In this document: in pieces, positions 34,301 to 40,068 of the stretch
Layout of the letters: every line of letters starts with the position of its first letter
Position numbering within the stretch: the first letter of the stretch is position 1
Assembly (NCBI RefSeq): GCF_000477435.1
Contig: NC_022576.1
Coordinates: 186,001-250,000, forward strand
Source: Candidatus Symbiobacter mobilis CR
Lineage (GTDB): Bacteria; Pseudomonadota; Gammaproteobacteria; Burkholderiales; Burkholderiaceae_C
DNA: 64,000 bases
Reading direction: 5' to 3'
Made by a program: the position numbers and the translations under genes
Notes under the pieces: model-generated
What the model was told of the DNA's origin: nothing
Seen by the model: only the letters and a program-made list of their open reading frames with translations
The model's database searches: none

Positions 34301-34898
34301 TGCGGGCAATATGACCCTCAACGGCCCGATCCGTTCCACTACAGGTTCCGCCACCTTGGTCGCAGCGGACAGCTACACGCAAAACAGCGCCATTGCCGTT
34401 GCCGGGGCCGTTGCAGTCAGCACCCCGGGGACGATTACCCTAGGCAAGGGGGCGACGACCGACGCCGTGCGGGTTGCCTATGCCGACAAGACAGGAACGG
34501 TGGCTCCTCCACCCACGCAGGCCGTGGCCAGCACCCCGCCCAAGGACATCGAACAGGCTGAGGTCGAGGCGGTCACGTTCGTCGATGCATTCGACAAAGT
34601 GCTGGACGTGCAGGTGTATGAATCGGAAGCGCCGTTGGCCCTGATCATCCAGAACGTTGCCGAAGAGGCTGCCGAGCGCTATGCCATGGAGCAGTCGACC
34701 CCCGACGTCGAAGACACTTCTTCGGCGACTCCTGCTTCCGATGTTGCACCCACTTCGGAACAGGAGGAGGAAGAAGAACGCAAGCAAGAGCAAGTGCAAG
34801 AAGAGATGGAGGAAGAATCCGCTAAGCCCGTGGAGACAGCCAAGCCCAAGAAAGACAAGTCGATCATCGTGGTCGAAGGGGCTGCGTGTACGAGGTAG
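19374..34898 (+). CDS. Giant TpsA exoprotein (filamentous haemagglutinin family), complete
   Basis: 5,174 residues. I place the start at the ATG at 19374, not at upstream in-frame codons, because the protein then begins MNHIYRSVWNRALGA, the ESPR extended signal peptide of type V secretion. A hydrophobic core (about residues 50-68) and the TPS haemagglutination domain follow (about 70-190, with NPAGI at 154-158 and the preceding INRV strand). Then come long beta-helix stretches, GLUG motifs (about 23340-24130), a glycine-rich region with GGTGGTGG runs (about 30110-30800), roughly eight YDG/MBG repeats (31380-33560), and the tail KPKKDKSIIVVEGAACTR. It should be secreted through the neighbouring TpsB and act as an adhesin or biofilm scaffold. 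About 23.2-28 kb is visibly AT-richer than the flanks, which suggests mosaic origin. No stop or frameshift interrupts the frame. Confidence 0.95.
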   Translation: MNHIYRSVWNRALGAMVAVAEFETNPAGGAPSVGKGAVLAGLWRVLGMRPLAVAVAVVAGWLPGAVMANPTGAVPIVGQATLQAQGNKLTVVTKNGPGLQHSAIDWQGFSIPKGSTTYFQQPDARSTSINRVVTPNPSQIFGTLGSNGHLVLVNPAGITVGAGAVVDTAGFTASAMQMKDADAMLARMRFGDANAAANATAGAVAVSGQVLARSGDVVLLGGQVDVQKPALVQAPNGSTILAAGQQVEITGRGLEGIHMVVQAPKDQARNLGTLQGDAVGMFASTLQHSGAIQANAVRVEGGKVVLRAVEHAEVAGSIAAQRSDGTGNSGNSASTGNAGDTSGTSDTGGTVHVTGDTVQIDATAQIDVSGAAGGGEVRIGGGWQGKDPALHNAQQTTVAQGAQIHAGATQQGDGGSVAVWADGVTSYAGSITAQGGAQGGDGGQVEVSGKQYLDFRGGVDLRAPMGKTGGLLLDPASIVIGVTADVNGDATTGDDVSAGFTSGEYGAVVSQITATQVSTLLDSADLSLAATGDVTVASAITKTGATPSTLTLTSDAGNVNVNAEILTTGAPLGVTLTATAGGIAIDASLITLGGNVTMTAGGSAGIEMVVDSNHCIDTHIPAPAGGNAGLVQLTASTGNIVVPVIYAYGMDRSDGPGWNGGNVTLNAAGTIDMESAYTYGGKGGTVGGVGQSGGQGGNVTIEANGATGTSNLFYFYNHGGDGGTGTPAGAKGTGGTVSIDVAHGLYMEEGYVNTNAPIGITATGNVNLLGSNLFNSLSAATTPVPGVTITGKQVVLGDVYTYGDLGVTATQGIDASQGYLDTSVTSGSAGNVTLTANGGTVLIDTIDASSPGTAGGDVTVTATQGIVVAEQIDTGIYGVEASAQAGDIHLSATHGNVMVGDLYARAPFPAQAVTGGHGGAITVGAPEGSIILARSGSTASWIDASGGGGTMTGGNAGAISFTAKNFVGFAGVVEGVSIYAAGGVGTTTPGKGGDVTMTVESGAVRGFYEIDTSATSPATPGIVTVRSTVGDLVVGDMALTALSGHLVIDSAGNLTGTGTMAANAIDLRADGLIGTPDSPLMTSTFDGLNGTTSLTLGAAGSTPTGVYLGHIGLLELGGTNLATGSSAPVSVTATGTLTVASALDTHGGAVTLQSGHDVVVNQPITATDAKVALRADVFGDCAYNAPTGCGTVTFGANGRVSAGAGQVDIYYNPVAYTDPTPTDYSAPMSGGKVSGGTVIAWMLVNDVGAESGGTRGLQAMANKLDGNYALGWDIDASITSNSTLWNSGHGFTPVGSVGVGSGFFGKFDGLYHTISGLTVNQYGNPSGLFGVIGIGATVENLNLTNATIVVGGYASGILAGINDGVIRDVHSSGDVSVVANSLGTPILGGLVGVNNSTGKILNSSSSAHVSANDNTVFDLGGLVGSNWGSIADSYATGNISGIDKSSAEGNSLGGLVGSSLAGNIERSYSTGSVSVENSQSVIGWNPPDSIGGLVGSFSGGTIGNTYSSATVSATGASGTYTNVGGLVGYISSGNMEKSYSVGTVRFTGEGDKFVGGLIGDNAGSNNVISSYWDTEKSTQSFSSGGTSLTSVAMQQMSSFAGFDIVDTGGSSAIWRIYEGQSAPLLRGFLTRLSYTPVYDGTAQTLDNIADYTSNISTPDTNKIFGSITGLTLKGGTSAETYTATFTNTLHSNQNGYDIAVGTKTITDTGSAVGDISLNNALKWNSGTLSVYANNIAVNAALTGGAGSAIVLHATAGSIAQTAALTTAALTTSSISGTTLTNSGNKVSSFQATNTASGSISLTNTVPLTVAGISQTGGGQTSISNTGSITTTGKISTSRNLDLVALGTGGDIVLNNVFEYTGTQSGTFNAKAHNDVRLGNASSISSTAGPLHVNLISDSDGANGGIISLGYEATIASNGGNILLAGGNVAGTGYAQGRSDGAAVSGIELSSDASIDAGTGSITLRGKGVDSDSLMHAYGIMMWAGTSLTTQGGDITMTGYGGENSDGNEGIRFGGNYSNEVTVESHGGTITIMGTGMAGISNTLESGGAYTGIFAKYTYFSSGTGNMEFTGTDGAGVGNKHGVVLDHSTLYTTEGDIEITGTGGGILASVGDNNHGVWINNSTVDTYGNGNIKITGTGGDGVDFNVGVYLSGATQIRANEEGSITIEGTGGDGTGSHNVGVLAEGMYEYDYSSCSGYCLHRPVLETAGNGNLTITGIGGSGTSEHHGIELIGATLRVRDGALSLQGTAGSSASDHNMGVQISSTVCTHYLCVPTPEKDYTVLESLGAGSITVNGVAGASSNPLMDYDNIALAIDQYSTIRSAGGDVELLGTATGNIPAASSPLANPAVWLLGIIEAGSTNGTGDVTITGTTTATTSPSYGIVIGASGAIHADNRDVTISSAHGIDVGGRVHAQNLTVNGALWLESGYDYTNYTYLDPVFLVRGLASFGDIAGLGGTNVNVIAGSIEAENIFTDTLVLDRGKIALTANAGFVHTGNLTTGGGISYSGNVEINALTDISTGIIDTHITPVDSGGLVGNVWLDTLRGNITTASVNASANGPDAMGGHVFMQAGMGIALNAGGINTSSVTNEISAGSGGDVTLYANVGHITFTSGGIDTHTNAAMSAGNAGTVKVRSAEGISFTNGVNASVQGYGGNGGEVSLYALNGTLGSGMISASASGGVGGNVLLYSTGTAYATLQSYAQTGYSTLTLIGSNTSYQDTAPNGDYIEKSSTELEISSSISGNNIILDAPNITITSVAGSLFTSGWISMRASDGNIAVDASVNTDGGDILLRAINPNTPDPSTTGQINTTGDISANHESGQGGQIRLVADGNLNVSGNVSAIGDKGGSIILLSRYGSVDVVPSIPNQTLDSSGYSDAGNIEIALGALQGAAEPLDTTGNGGDITLGETGYLLDILANGNEGGRGGKISIHTTLATTGGDITHLGTVSVDGGDGAYSSNAYIPGGRGGDAGTIAITAGVGSNIALGTMSANGGLGGDGAAIFVDQNWVYSSAGGVGGRGGVVDVRANSGVVATGQLTVRGGNGGIGIVTGNGGLGGHVDLWANTTATVGGIATDGGDGGFGGNAGAITITAGAGVVGATESLASLKAWGGEAKDETGVGGDAGAITLKLTGSGTVGNLELSARPGSGATTGYGADVQLLTAGDLTLNGIVVDYVTGVNPFVIEASGNILSNGILQGVGTVSVGSSKTLTNAGTISPGGPEAAGTLTITGNVVMGSTSQLLLDLGGTGAGLSDKLVVSGNLTINGAATASLLTGYTPANADAMVVLTAASSTGTFSAASTWPIDFDMGYRLAAGEVARLIYASNPGEVIFTNAGGNLDWATPANWSYGNLPTSSNSVLISSGYAVTHSTGTDTIAALTIGNTNALNVSGGSLDVLGATTLGGTLQVSGSGSIDLQGALNGGTTGALTVSGGSLQLGGTSAVKSMTLTGGAVTGSGSLDVNAGFSQNAGSVVLGGALAIQQASGTLTVGSLSAPSITLHADNGSIAQSAALTTAALTTSSSAGTTLTHASNQFDSVQATNTASGDISLTNSEALAVVAISQRGGDVAISAPAISVTGNIDASGYQGAPGAYGMEGGAGNPGGDITLTASGDITFSANVQLRTDGGAGGKGGDASVMVGGQGGTGGAAGAIQITGGSIASTGSGIVFSAKGGDGGMGGQGGAGYLASMLTSPASQGGAGGDGGGGGAAGSVTLSGATIALGAANAQVQWDTQGGQGGTGGTGGTGGAGYNNGMTPVAPGSYPGLNGGVGGSGGAGGGGGNAGVVHFLANGDLSAYVGMSQAVGMAGVGGAGGVGGVAGYAVGIVGPGPDMIPGTMDDQTMPIASSPGAIGGSGVLGTAGTLPGWLHLTNTTTTVSTATIVKTGASDGVITLGGSNDLGAASLSISASDLTLRPGTTITTTATGDAINLVGTNSVVNQAGASSLFTDEEGRWLVWSAHPDSITSGEWIEAFRQYDATFGSTAVQAITPGNGFLYSYAPPTLTPLLGEAVLGVSATKIYDGTTDVFGMNLTATGVYGDTVTLNGSIAYANKNAAPSVRIDATGIGAVVTHGAVLVYGYGLGSTASFEGGVITAKAVTVSGLSSASKVYDGTDAAVVNGSAALQTAITAGSGTSGDGKAYLGDEVSLTGTATGKFNDKDVADATYVRFGGLSLTGSESGNYTLTGHADDETVGITAKAVTVSGLSSASKVYDGTDAAESKEYDRTTVAAVVSAGTLAGVMEGDAVTFTHGTAAFDTKDAGTNKTVTLADLALTGTDASNYALPATVTDLADITPKSLALTGFAAQSKEYDRTTVASVVSVGTLAGVIEGDAVTFTHGAAAFDTKDAGTNKTVTLADLALTGTDASNYALPGLVTDLADITPKSLALTGFAAESKEYDRTTVASVVSAGTLAGVMEGDAVTFTHGAAAFDTKDAGTNKTVTLADLALTGTDAANYALPTLATATANITPKVLPIADLVIADKTYDGTSTASLAVTPVVQPLGEDQVVLGGAPVAVFVDKNAGTNKPVVIEGLVLEGEDAANYVLEQPSGIVADILPRVLTVEDIRVASKSYDQTTQAELAQSPTPTGVVEGDTVSLTYGQAVFEDPNAGSGKTVVISGLALSGDDATNYVLPSDTVTTTADIRPTSVVRVRGLDAIDKEYDGTTTAFVDTTAAVVEGVLAGDEVSIEQGVAQGLFPDRNAGADKIVFITGIRLTGEDAANYTLANEDLTDLATIEIREMATWLRAGEGAWSDPTRWDALPDANNVKSVYIPDGAWVTFDTTASGTQLDALHSAGTLSLTGGTLTVAQTISSTGYSQTGGTLTGAASMTVQGSFAQTGGVIDLTGAIDIEQRAGNLVVGQMRGASINLAAMQGGITQVGALTTAGLLFAQSWTGISLPNMGNRFGGFQARVTGPGDVVLAHDGPLDIQGIDLASGNIVVDNIGAVQTTALVQTQDGGVQLTANSPLTIGPDGVVATEDIVLTATDRTSAGNMTLNGPIRSTTGSATLVAADSYTQNSAIAVAGAVAVSTPGTITLGKGATTDAVRVAYADKTGTVAPPPTQAVASTPPKDIEQAEVEAVTFVDAFDKVLDVQVYESEAPLALIIQNVAEEAAERYAMEQSTPDVEDTSSATPASDVAPTSEQEEEEERKQEQVQEEMEEESAKPVETAKPKKDKSIIVVEGAACTR
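31380..33560 (+). repeat. YDG/MBG-type repeats with one hybrid unit
   Basis: K(I/V/E/T/S)YD signatures recur about eight times. Two closely similar units contain SGLSSASKVYDGTDAA. Three others are of the SKEYDRTTVA type, with TLAGV(M/I)EGDAVTFTHG. At about 31990 one unit switches abruptly from KVYDGTDAA to ESKEYDRTTVA, so a repeat of the first kind is fused in frame to one of the second kind. The last three copies are more diverged (KTYDGTS, KSYDQTT, KEYDGTT). Confidence 0.85.
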
Positions 34899-34910
34899 CC
34901 TTGTCTTGGC

Positions 34911-34954
34911 CTATTCGTCCCCTATTCGTCACCTATTCGTCACCCGTTCGTCGC
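34911..34954. repeat. 11-bp tandem repeat, four copies
   Basis: Units cctattcgtcc, cctattcgtca, cctattcgtca and cccgttcgtcg lie just after the giant gene's stop and 47 bp before ubiE. Copy number may vary between strains. No function is evident. Confidence 0.8.
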
Positions 34955-35001
34955 GGCCATGCCTGTACGATGCGATGCAAGCCAAGCAATAGGAAACAAC
35001 C

Positions 35002-35733
35002 ATGGCAGATACGCATTTCGGATTCCGTCGCGTGCGCGACAGCGACAAGGCAGGGTACGTGCGTGGGGTTTTCGATTCGGTAGCCACCCGCTATGACTTG
35101 ATGAATGACCTGATGTCGTTGGGGCTGCATCGTGCGTGGAAGGCGTGCGCGGTGATGCTGGCGCAAGTGCAGGAGGGGGAACGGGTGCTCGACATCGCCG
35201 CAGGCACGGGGGATCTGACCCGCGCCTTTGCAGACAAGGTGGGCCAGTCCGGGCAGGTGGTCCATACAGACATCAACGAATCGATGCTGCGACTGGGCCG
35301 CGATCGGCTGACGGATGCAGGCCATTGGCTGCCCACCGTGGTCTGCGATGCGGAAAACTTGCCTTTCGCCACCGGCCATTTCGATGTGGTCTGCGTCGCG
35401 TTTGGACTGCGCAACATGACGCATCCGGATCGTGCGCTGGCGGAAATGCACCGCGTGCTGCGCGATGGGGGCAGGCTGCTGGTGCTGGAGTTTTCCCGCG
35501 TGTGGCCGCCGCTGCGCAAGGCCTACGACTGGTATTCGTTCCAGGTGCTGCCCCGGTTAGGGCAGTGGGTGGCGCACGATGCTTCCAGCTACCGCTATTT
35601 GGCGGAATCGATTCGGATGCACCCTGACCAGCAGGCGCTGCTGGAGCGGATGCACCGCAGCGGTTTTGGGCATGCGCACTACCATAACCTCAGTTTCGGT
35701 ACCGTTGCCGTGCATGTGGGAATCAAGTGTTGA
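35002..35733 (+). CDS. ubiE: Ubiquinone/menaquinone C-methyltransferase UbiE
   Basis: 243 residues, normal for the family. It methylates the quinone ring (demethylmenaquinone to menaquinone, and the benzoquinol step of ubiquinone synthesis) using S-adenosylmethionine. Visible marks are the N-terminal [17 protein letters not shown], the SAM motif [13 protein letters not shown] (about residue 61) and [11 protein letters not shown] with FGLRNM. The ATG has an aggaa ribosome site about 8 bp upstream. It begins a same-strand series with a Tim44-like gene, a ubiJ-like gene and ubiB, the usual Burkholderiales quinone cluster. Confidence 0.96.
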   Translation: MADTHFGFRRVRDSDKAGYVRGVFDSVATRYDLMNDLMSLGLHRAWKACAVMLAQVQEGERVLDIAAGTGDLTRAFADKVGQSGQVVHTDINESMLRLGRDRLTDAGHWLPTVVCDAENLPFATGHFDVVCVAFGLRNMTHPDRALAEMHRVLRDGGRLLVLEFSRVWPPLRKAYDWYSFQVLPRLGQWVAHDASSYRYLAESIRMHPDQQALLERMHRSGFGHAHYHNLSFGTVAVHVGIKC

Positions 35734-35779
35734 CGCGGCAATGAGATAAGGCATAAGGCGTAGGGAGCAGGGAGCAGGC

Positions 35780-36733
35780 ATGAATGAGTCGGTACACGCT
35801 ACGGCGGCAAAGTGGGCGAGGTGGAATACGTGGACCAGGTGGGCGGGTGTGCCGATGGTGGCGTTCGGGCTGGGGGCGTTGTGTAGCGCGGTGCCGGTGT
35901 GGGCTACGGAGGTAGCCCTTGGCGATGGGAGCGAGGCCAGTGCCGCGCGATGGCAAGTGCTGGTGGTGCTAGTGCTATTGCTGCTGCTGATCAACTTGGT
36001 GGTACTTTGGCGGTGGAAGCAGCGTCGCGATGCATCCAGCGAGGGCCATGGGGACGGGATGTCGCAGGTATCCGGCGCTGTGGGGACGACGGGCGATAGG
36101 AGCGATACGGGCACTATGGGGGGGAATGTGGGGGGGCATGTAGGGCGAAATGCCGGGGGCGAATCCAGGTTCTTTGGCAATGCTGCGCAGCGCAACGTGC
36201 CCACACCCGATGCCTACCGTAGCGAGAACGTTGGCAACGATGCGTCGGCGCGACCTTGGGAGCGGACGACCACCGCCTTTGTGAGCGTCGGTGCTTCCAA
36301 TGCAGGGTGTGCCTGCCTGACTGGTGGCGGTATGGAACAAATGGGCGACCTTCGGACGTGCGGCCTTGATACCGCCGAATTTCTGGCCTTGGCCAAGAAA
36401 AATTATCTTTCCCTCCAGGCTGCATGGGATCGTTGCGACACCGACACTCTGCGCGCCATGATGACCCCGGCGATGCGGGAAGAAATCGGCCCTCCCTTGG
36501 CCGACTGCGCCAACCGCCGTAAGCCCCGCGCTACGGATGTGGTTGCTGTGGAAGCGCGGCTGATTGGTGTTCGCGATGAATCGGAGGAATACCGCGCGAG
36601 CGTCGAGTTTTCCGGAATGATCCGCGAAGATGCAGCAGCAGGCCCCGTGCCGTTTCGCGAGATCTGGACGATGACGATGGCCAAACAGGCCGGTGCAGGC
36701 TGGTTGCTGGCCGGGTTCCAGGCGATGCAGTGA
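35780..36733 (+). CDS. Tim44-like domain protein, membrane-anchored
   Basis: 317 residues. A hydrophobic segment at about residues 24-42 (GVPMVAFGLGALCSAVPVWA) is probably a signal or anchor, and a strong transmembrane helix follows (LVVLVLLLLLINLVVLWRW). After it comes a glycine-rich low-complexity linker (about 90-145). The C-terminal 130 residues match the Tim44-like fold (FLALAKKNYLSLQAAWDR, then TLRAMMTPAMREEIG, and FREIWTMTM near the end). Bacterial members are inner-membrane proteins of unknown role that often accompany ubiE and ubiB. The ATG has a ggagcagg ribosome site. The end overlaps a possible GTG start of the next gene. Confidence 0.8.
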   Translation: MNESVHATAAKWARWNTWTRWAGVPMVAFGLGALCSAVPVWATEVALGDGSEASAARWQVLVVLVLLLLLINLVVLWRWKQRRDASSEGHGDGMSQVSGAVGTTGDRSDTGTMGGNVGGHVGRNAGGESRFFGNAAQRNVPTPDAYRSENVGNDASARPWERTTTAFVSVGASNAGCACLTGGGMEQMGDLRTCGLDTAEFLALAKKNYLSLQAAWDRCDTDTLRAMMTPAMREEIGPPLADCANRRKPRATDVVAVEARLIGVRDESEEYRASVEFSGMIREDAAAGPVPFREIWTMTMAKQAGAGWLLAGFQAMQ

Positions 36734-36786
36734 GCGCAGCCATCGCGACTGCCTTCGCTTCCATATTTTTTTACCAACCTTTTTCG

Positions 36787-37395
36787 ATGTTGACCATGAA
36801 CCCTTTCGAAAACCTGTGCTCCGGAGCGTTCGCCGACCTCCTTTACCGCCTCGACGGCACGGCCCGCAAGGCGATCGATAAAGCGCCTCGTCCCCCGGAA
36901 TGGCTGGTGGGGGAAGCGCAGCGCAAAGTGATTGCCGCAGTCAATCATGTGCTGGGCGGTTGCCCTGTCGCAACGGAGCGGCTGCGTAGTCATGCAGGGC
37001 GCGTGCTGGTGGTGGAATGGCCGCCATTTCGCGTGGCCGTGTCCCTCTCTACAGCGGGGATGTTCGAGTGGGTTCCCGAATCCACGCGCAGCGACCTTGT
37101 CCTCACGCTGGCTGACCCTTCCCTCCCCGCAGTGTTATGCGCGGTGGCGCGGCGAGAAAAGCCTTCGCTGCGCATCGAAGGCGACGTGGCCTTGGCTTCC
37201 GATGTGCATGAGGCTTTTCGGCAACTGCGATGGAATGCGGAGGAAGACCTCTCTTGCCTGGTTGGCCCCACTTGCGCACGCAACGTCGTGGGCCTGGCGC
37301 GGGAAGTGGGGCAAGGTTTGCGTGCTTTCGTGCAAAGCGTGCAGGGTGTGCCCGGCTTTGCTGGTACCCCGCACGCGGCCCCGCACAAGGGGTAA
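36787..37395 (+). CDS. ubiJ: UbiJ-like SCP2-domain ubiquinone accessory protein
   Basis: About 200 residues. UbiJ is a lipid-binding (SCP2-fold) accessory protein of the Ubi complex that helps present polyprenyl intermediates. The assignment rests on size, on its place between ubiE and ubiB, and on the family pattern: a short N-terminal helix, PPEWLVGEAQRKVIAAVNHVL, a beta-rich middle (LVVEWPPFRVAVSLS), then LRIEGDVALASDVHEAFRQL, and a C-terminal helix. The start is uncertain: GTG 36730 overlaps the previous stop, while ATG 36787 and ATG 36796 (MNPFENL) look more natural. None has a strong ribosome site. Confidence 0.65.
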   Translation: MLTMNPFENLCSGAFADLLYRLDGTARKAIDKAPRPPEWLVGEAQRKVIAAVNHVLGGCPVATERLRSHAGRVLVVEWPPFRVAVSLSTAGMFEWVPESTRSDLVLTLADPSLPAVLCAVARREKPSLRIEGDVALASDVHEAFRQLRWNAEEDLSCLVGPTCARNVVGLAREVGQGLRAFVQSVQGVPGFAGTPHAAPHKG

Positions 37396-37401
37396 CGCAG
37401 C

Positions 37402-38964
37402 ATGCTGCGCGGTGCGTTCATCCTCTGGGTGGTGTTGCGCTATGGCTTGGATGAGCTTGTTTGGACAGGCTTTGGCAAGTCGTGGTTGCTGACCCTGGCC
37501 CGCGTGGTCCGGCTGGGGCGCAAGTTTTCCGCGCCGCGTGGGCAACGCATTCGCCTGGCGCTGGAATGCCTGGGGCCGATCTTCGTCAAGTTCGGGCAGG
37601 TGCTTTCCACACGCAGGGATCTGTTGCCGCTCGATATTGCTGACGAGCTGGCCAAGCTCCAGGATCAGGTGCCACCGTTCCCTAGCGACGAGGCACGGGG
37701 GGTCATTGAGCGGTCTTTCCGCAAATCGCTGGAGGACATCTTTGTGTCCTTCGAGCGAGACCCGGTGGCGAGCGCTTCGATCGCACAAGTGCATTTCGCC
37801 GTGCTCAAGGATCGCAAGGGCAGGCTGCGCGACGTCGCCGTCAAAGTGCTGCGCCCCAACATGCTCCCGGTCATCGACAAGGATTTGCGCCTGCTTCGGA
37901 TGCTGGCAGCCTGGGTGGAGGCGCTGTCTTCGGACGGCAAGCGGCTCAAGCCTCGCGAGGTCGTCGCGGAATTCGACAAGCATCTGCATGACGAACTCGA
38001 CTTGGTTCGAGAAGCCGCCAGCGCAGCGCAACTGCGCCGCAACATGGCTGACCTCGGGCTGGTGCTTGTCCCGGAGATGTGCTGGGACTACTGCGCGCCG
38101 GAAGTCATCGTGATGGAACGGATGTGCGGGGTGCCGATCAGCCAAGTGCAGCGACTGCGCACGGCAGGTGTTGATGTAGCCAAACTGGCGCGTGATGGGG
38201 TGACGATTTTTTTCACGCAGGTGTTTCGGGATGGTTTTTTTCATGCCGATATGCACCCCGGCAATATTCAGGTCAGCCTCGAACCCCAGACTTTTGGCCA
38301 CTACATCGCGCTGGATTTCGGGATCATGGGCACGTTGACCGAGGTGGACAAGGAGTACCTGGCCCACAACTTCACGGCTTTCTTTCGGCGCGACTACAAG
38401 CGCGTGGCCCAATTGCATATCGAATCCGGCTGGGTTCCGCCCCAAACCCGGGTCGATGAGCTGGAAGCGGCGATCCGTGCGGTCTGCGAACCTGTGTTTG
38501 ACCGGCCCCTCAAGGAAATTTCGCTGGGCGTTTTGCTGATGCGCCTGTTCCAGGTATCGCGGCGCTTTCACGTCGAAATCCAGCCGCAGTTCGTTTTGCT
38601 GCAAAAAACCCTGCTCAACGTCGAGGGGCTAGGCCGCCAGCTCGACCCCGATCTCGACTTGTGGAGCACGGCCAAGCCTTTTCTGGAGCGTTGGATGGTG
38701 CAGCAAGTCGGGCCGGAAAAGCTCTGGGACGAACTGCGCTGCGAAGCCCCCCGCTGGGCAGCGTTACTCCCCCGCCTGCCCCGCCTGCTGTGCGAATTCC
38801 TGCAACGCCCCGAACCCATCGGCTACACCCGCGACCTGCAAGCCCTGCTCGCCGAACAGAAAAAAACCAACCACATCCTCCACGCCTTGCTCTATGGCTT
38901 TATTGGCTTTGTGATCGGCGTTGCGCTGGCTCTGGCAAGGCTGGGGTCGGTGTGGGTATGGTGA
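37402..38964 (+). CDS. ubiB: Ubiquinone biosynthesis ATPase/kinase-like protein UbiB
   Basis: 520 residues, with the ABC1/ADCK/UbiB fold. UbiB is an atypical kinase-like ATPase at the inner membrane needed for ubiquinone synthesis. Visible marks: the KxGQ motif ([16 protein letters not shown], residues 61-76), an AxAS-type loop ([10 protein letters not shown]), VAVKVLRP with the ATP-binding lysine, DMHPGN at 283-288, DFG at 305-307, and two C-terminal hydrophobic helices ([15 protein letters not shown]). It begins 6 bp after the ubiJ-like gene. The stop overlaps the start proposed for the following mntA-like gene. Confidence 0.96.
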   Translation: MLRGAFILWVVLRYGLDELVWTGFGKSWLLTLARVVRLGRKFSAPRGQRIRLALECLGPIFVKFGQVLSTRRDLLPLDIADELAKLQDQVPPFPSDEARGVIERSFRKSLEDIFVSFERDPVASASIAQVHFAVLKDRKGRLRDVAVKVLRPNMLPVIDKDLRLLRMLAAWVEALSSDGKRLKPREVVAEFDKHLHDELDLVREAASAAQLRRNMADLGLVLVPEMCWDYCAPEVIVMERMCGVPISQVQRLRTAGVDVAKLARDGVTIFFTQVFRDGFFHADMHPGNIQVSLEPQTFGHYIALDFGIMGTLTEVDKEYLAHNFTAFFRRDYKRVAQLHIESGWVPPQTRVDELEAAIRAVCEPVFDRPLKEISLGVLLMRLFQVSRRFHVEIQPQFVLLQKTLLNVEGLGRQLDPDLDLWSTAKPFLERWMVQQVGPEKLWDELRCEAPRWAALLPRLPRLLCEFLQRPEPIGYTRDLQALLAEQKKTNHILHALLYGFIGFVIGVALALARLGSVWVW

Positions 38965-39371
38965 CTCGCCCCGGGACCATGAACCGCGAGGCCATCGTCC
39001 AAGCCCTGCAAACCCGCCTGCCGAACCTACTGGCGATATACGCCTTCGGAAGCCGGATACAGGGTACGTCGGGGCCGGACAGCGACCTCGATCTGGCGGT
39101 GCTGGTGGCGGGCTATGCTGATTCGTTGGCCCTGTTTGATCTGGCGGGCACACTGACCGATGTGGCGGGCTATGCCGTCGATCTGCTCGACCTGCGCGCT
39201 GCCTCGACGGTGATGCAGTACCAGATCATCACCACCGGCCAGCGCTGGTGGGCACGCGATGCACAGGTGGCGCTGTACGAGGCGGCGGTGTTGAGCGAGA
39301 AGACCGAACTGGACATTACGCGCGCCGGGCTGTTGGCGGACATTCAACAACGGGGGACGGTGTATGGTTGA
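38958..39371 (+). CDS. mntA: MntA-like nucleotidyltransferase antitoxin
   Basis: 137 residues from ATG 38958; ATG 38979 is the alternative. This is a minimal nucleotidyltransferase of the MntA type. The signature GSX10DXD is intact ([20 protein letters not shown]), and VDLLDLR further on supplies the third acidic residue. In the characterised Shewanella system MntA transfers AMP units onto HepT and so silences the toxin. The partner gene follows with an 8-bp overlap. The ATGGTGA overlap with the ubiB stop puts the pair on the quinone operon transcript. Longer upstream ORF sequence in this frame is the ubiB shadow. Confidence 0.88.
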   Translation: MVTRPGTMNREAIVQALQTRLPNLLAIYAFGSRIQGTSGPDSDLDLAVLVAGYADSLALFDLAGTLTDVAGYAVDLLDLRAASTVMQYQIITTGQRWWARDAQVALYEAAVLSEKTELDITRAGLLADIQQRGTVYG

Positions 39372-39792
39372 TGATGTGCTGATCAACAAGGCCGCAACGA
39401 TCGAGCGCTGTGTGGCGCGCTCGCGTGAGGAATATGCTGCCAACCCGGCCGGTTTTGCCACCGATTACACCCGCCAGGATGCCGCCATCCTCAATATCCA
39501 GCGGGCGTGTGAAGCAGCTTTGGACATGGGCCAACACCTGATTCGCCGTGAAAAGCTGGGCGTGCCGCAAAGCGCCCGCGATGTGTTTGCTCTGTTGGCG
39601 CAGGCAGGCTGGATTGACGCGGCGTTGGCTGCATGCCTCCAACGCATGGTGGGGTTCCGCAATATTGCCGTACACGACTATCAGGCATTGCAACTGCCAA
39701 TCACTGTCAGCATCATCGAAAAGCATCTGGGTGAGTTCTTGCAGTACAGCCGGGCGATGTTGTTGCGCGATGCTTCCGGGCCACAGCCATGA
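39364..39792 (+). CDS. hepT: HepT-like (DUF86) toxin ribonuclease
   Basis: 142 residues, alpha-helical HEPN fold. The HEPN active motif R-X4-H-X-Y is intact (RNIAVHDY). In the MntA/HepT family this motif provides the RNase activity, and the tyrosine is the residue AMPylated by MntA. The ATG lies within the last codons of mntA, so translation is coupled. Other supporting stretches are [17 protein letters not shown] and LNIQRACEAALDMGQHLI. With both catalytic motifs intact the module looks functional. Confidence 0.9.
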   Translation: MVDDVLINKAATIERCVARSREEYAANPAGFATDYTRQDAAILNIQRACEAALDMGQHLIRREKLGVPQSARDVFALLAQAGWIDAALAACLQRMVGFRNIAVHDYQALQLPITVSIIEKHLGEFLQYSRAMLLRDASGPQP

Positions 39793-39838
39793 ATATGGCC
39801 CTGACTACCGAACAAGCCTGAGAGTCGTACCTGGAATC

Positions 39839-39928
39839 ACTGCCATGACTATGCACAGACATCCTGAATCAGGAAAGTCATGGCAGTTGCCCTCACCCCC
39901 CCGCCCCTCTCCCGCTGGGCGAGGGGAG
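39839..39928. repeat. Dispersed hairpin element, copy B
   Basis: Inverted copy of the 19102-19187 element. The hairpin actgccatgact (39839-39850) / agtcatggcagt (39876-39887) is perfect here, followed by a C-rich block (39890-39928) equivalent to the ctccctctcc arm of copy A. It lies between hepT and fmdB. The rest of the 276-bp gap (39793-40068) shows nothing else I can name. Confidence 0.78.
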
Positions 39929-40068
39929 CTTCGAGAAGCCGCTTCGCGACTTGCACAGTAAGTGCTGACTGAAGGCGGTTGGCAGGAGTTCTTGGAGCGC
40001 AGCGCTACCAACCCGCCCCCTAAAATCCATCTGTTTTTGCCCCCATTCCCCAACATAACGAGGACAAC

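Noticed and set aside
38661..38957. N-terminal extension of the mntA-like frame
   Set aside because: It is the shadow of the ubiB 3' end. The conserved protein begins at 38958 or 38979.
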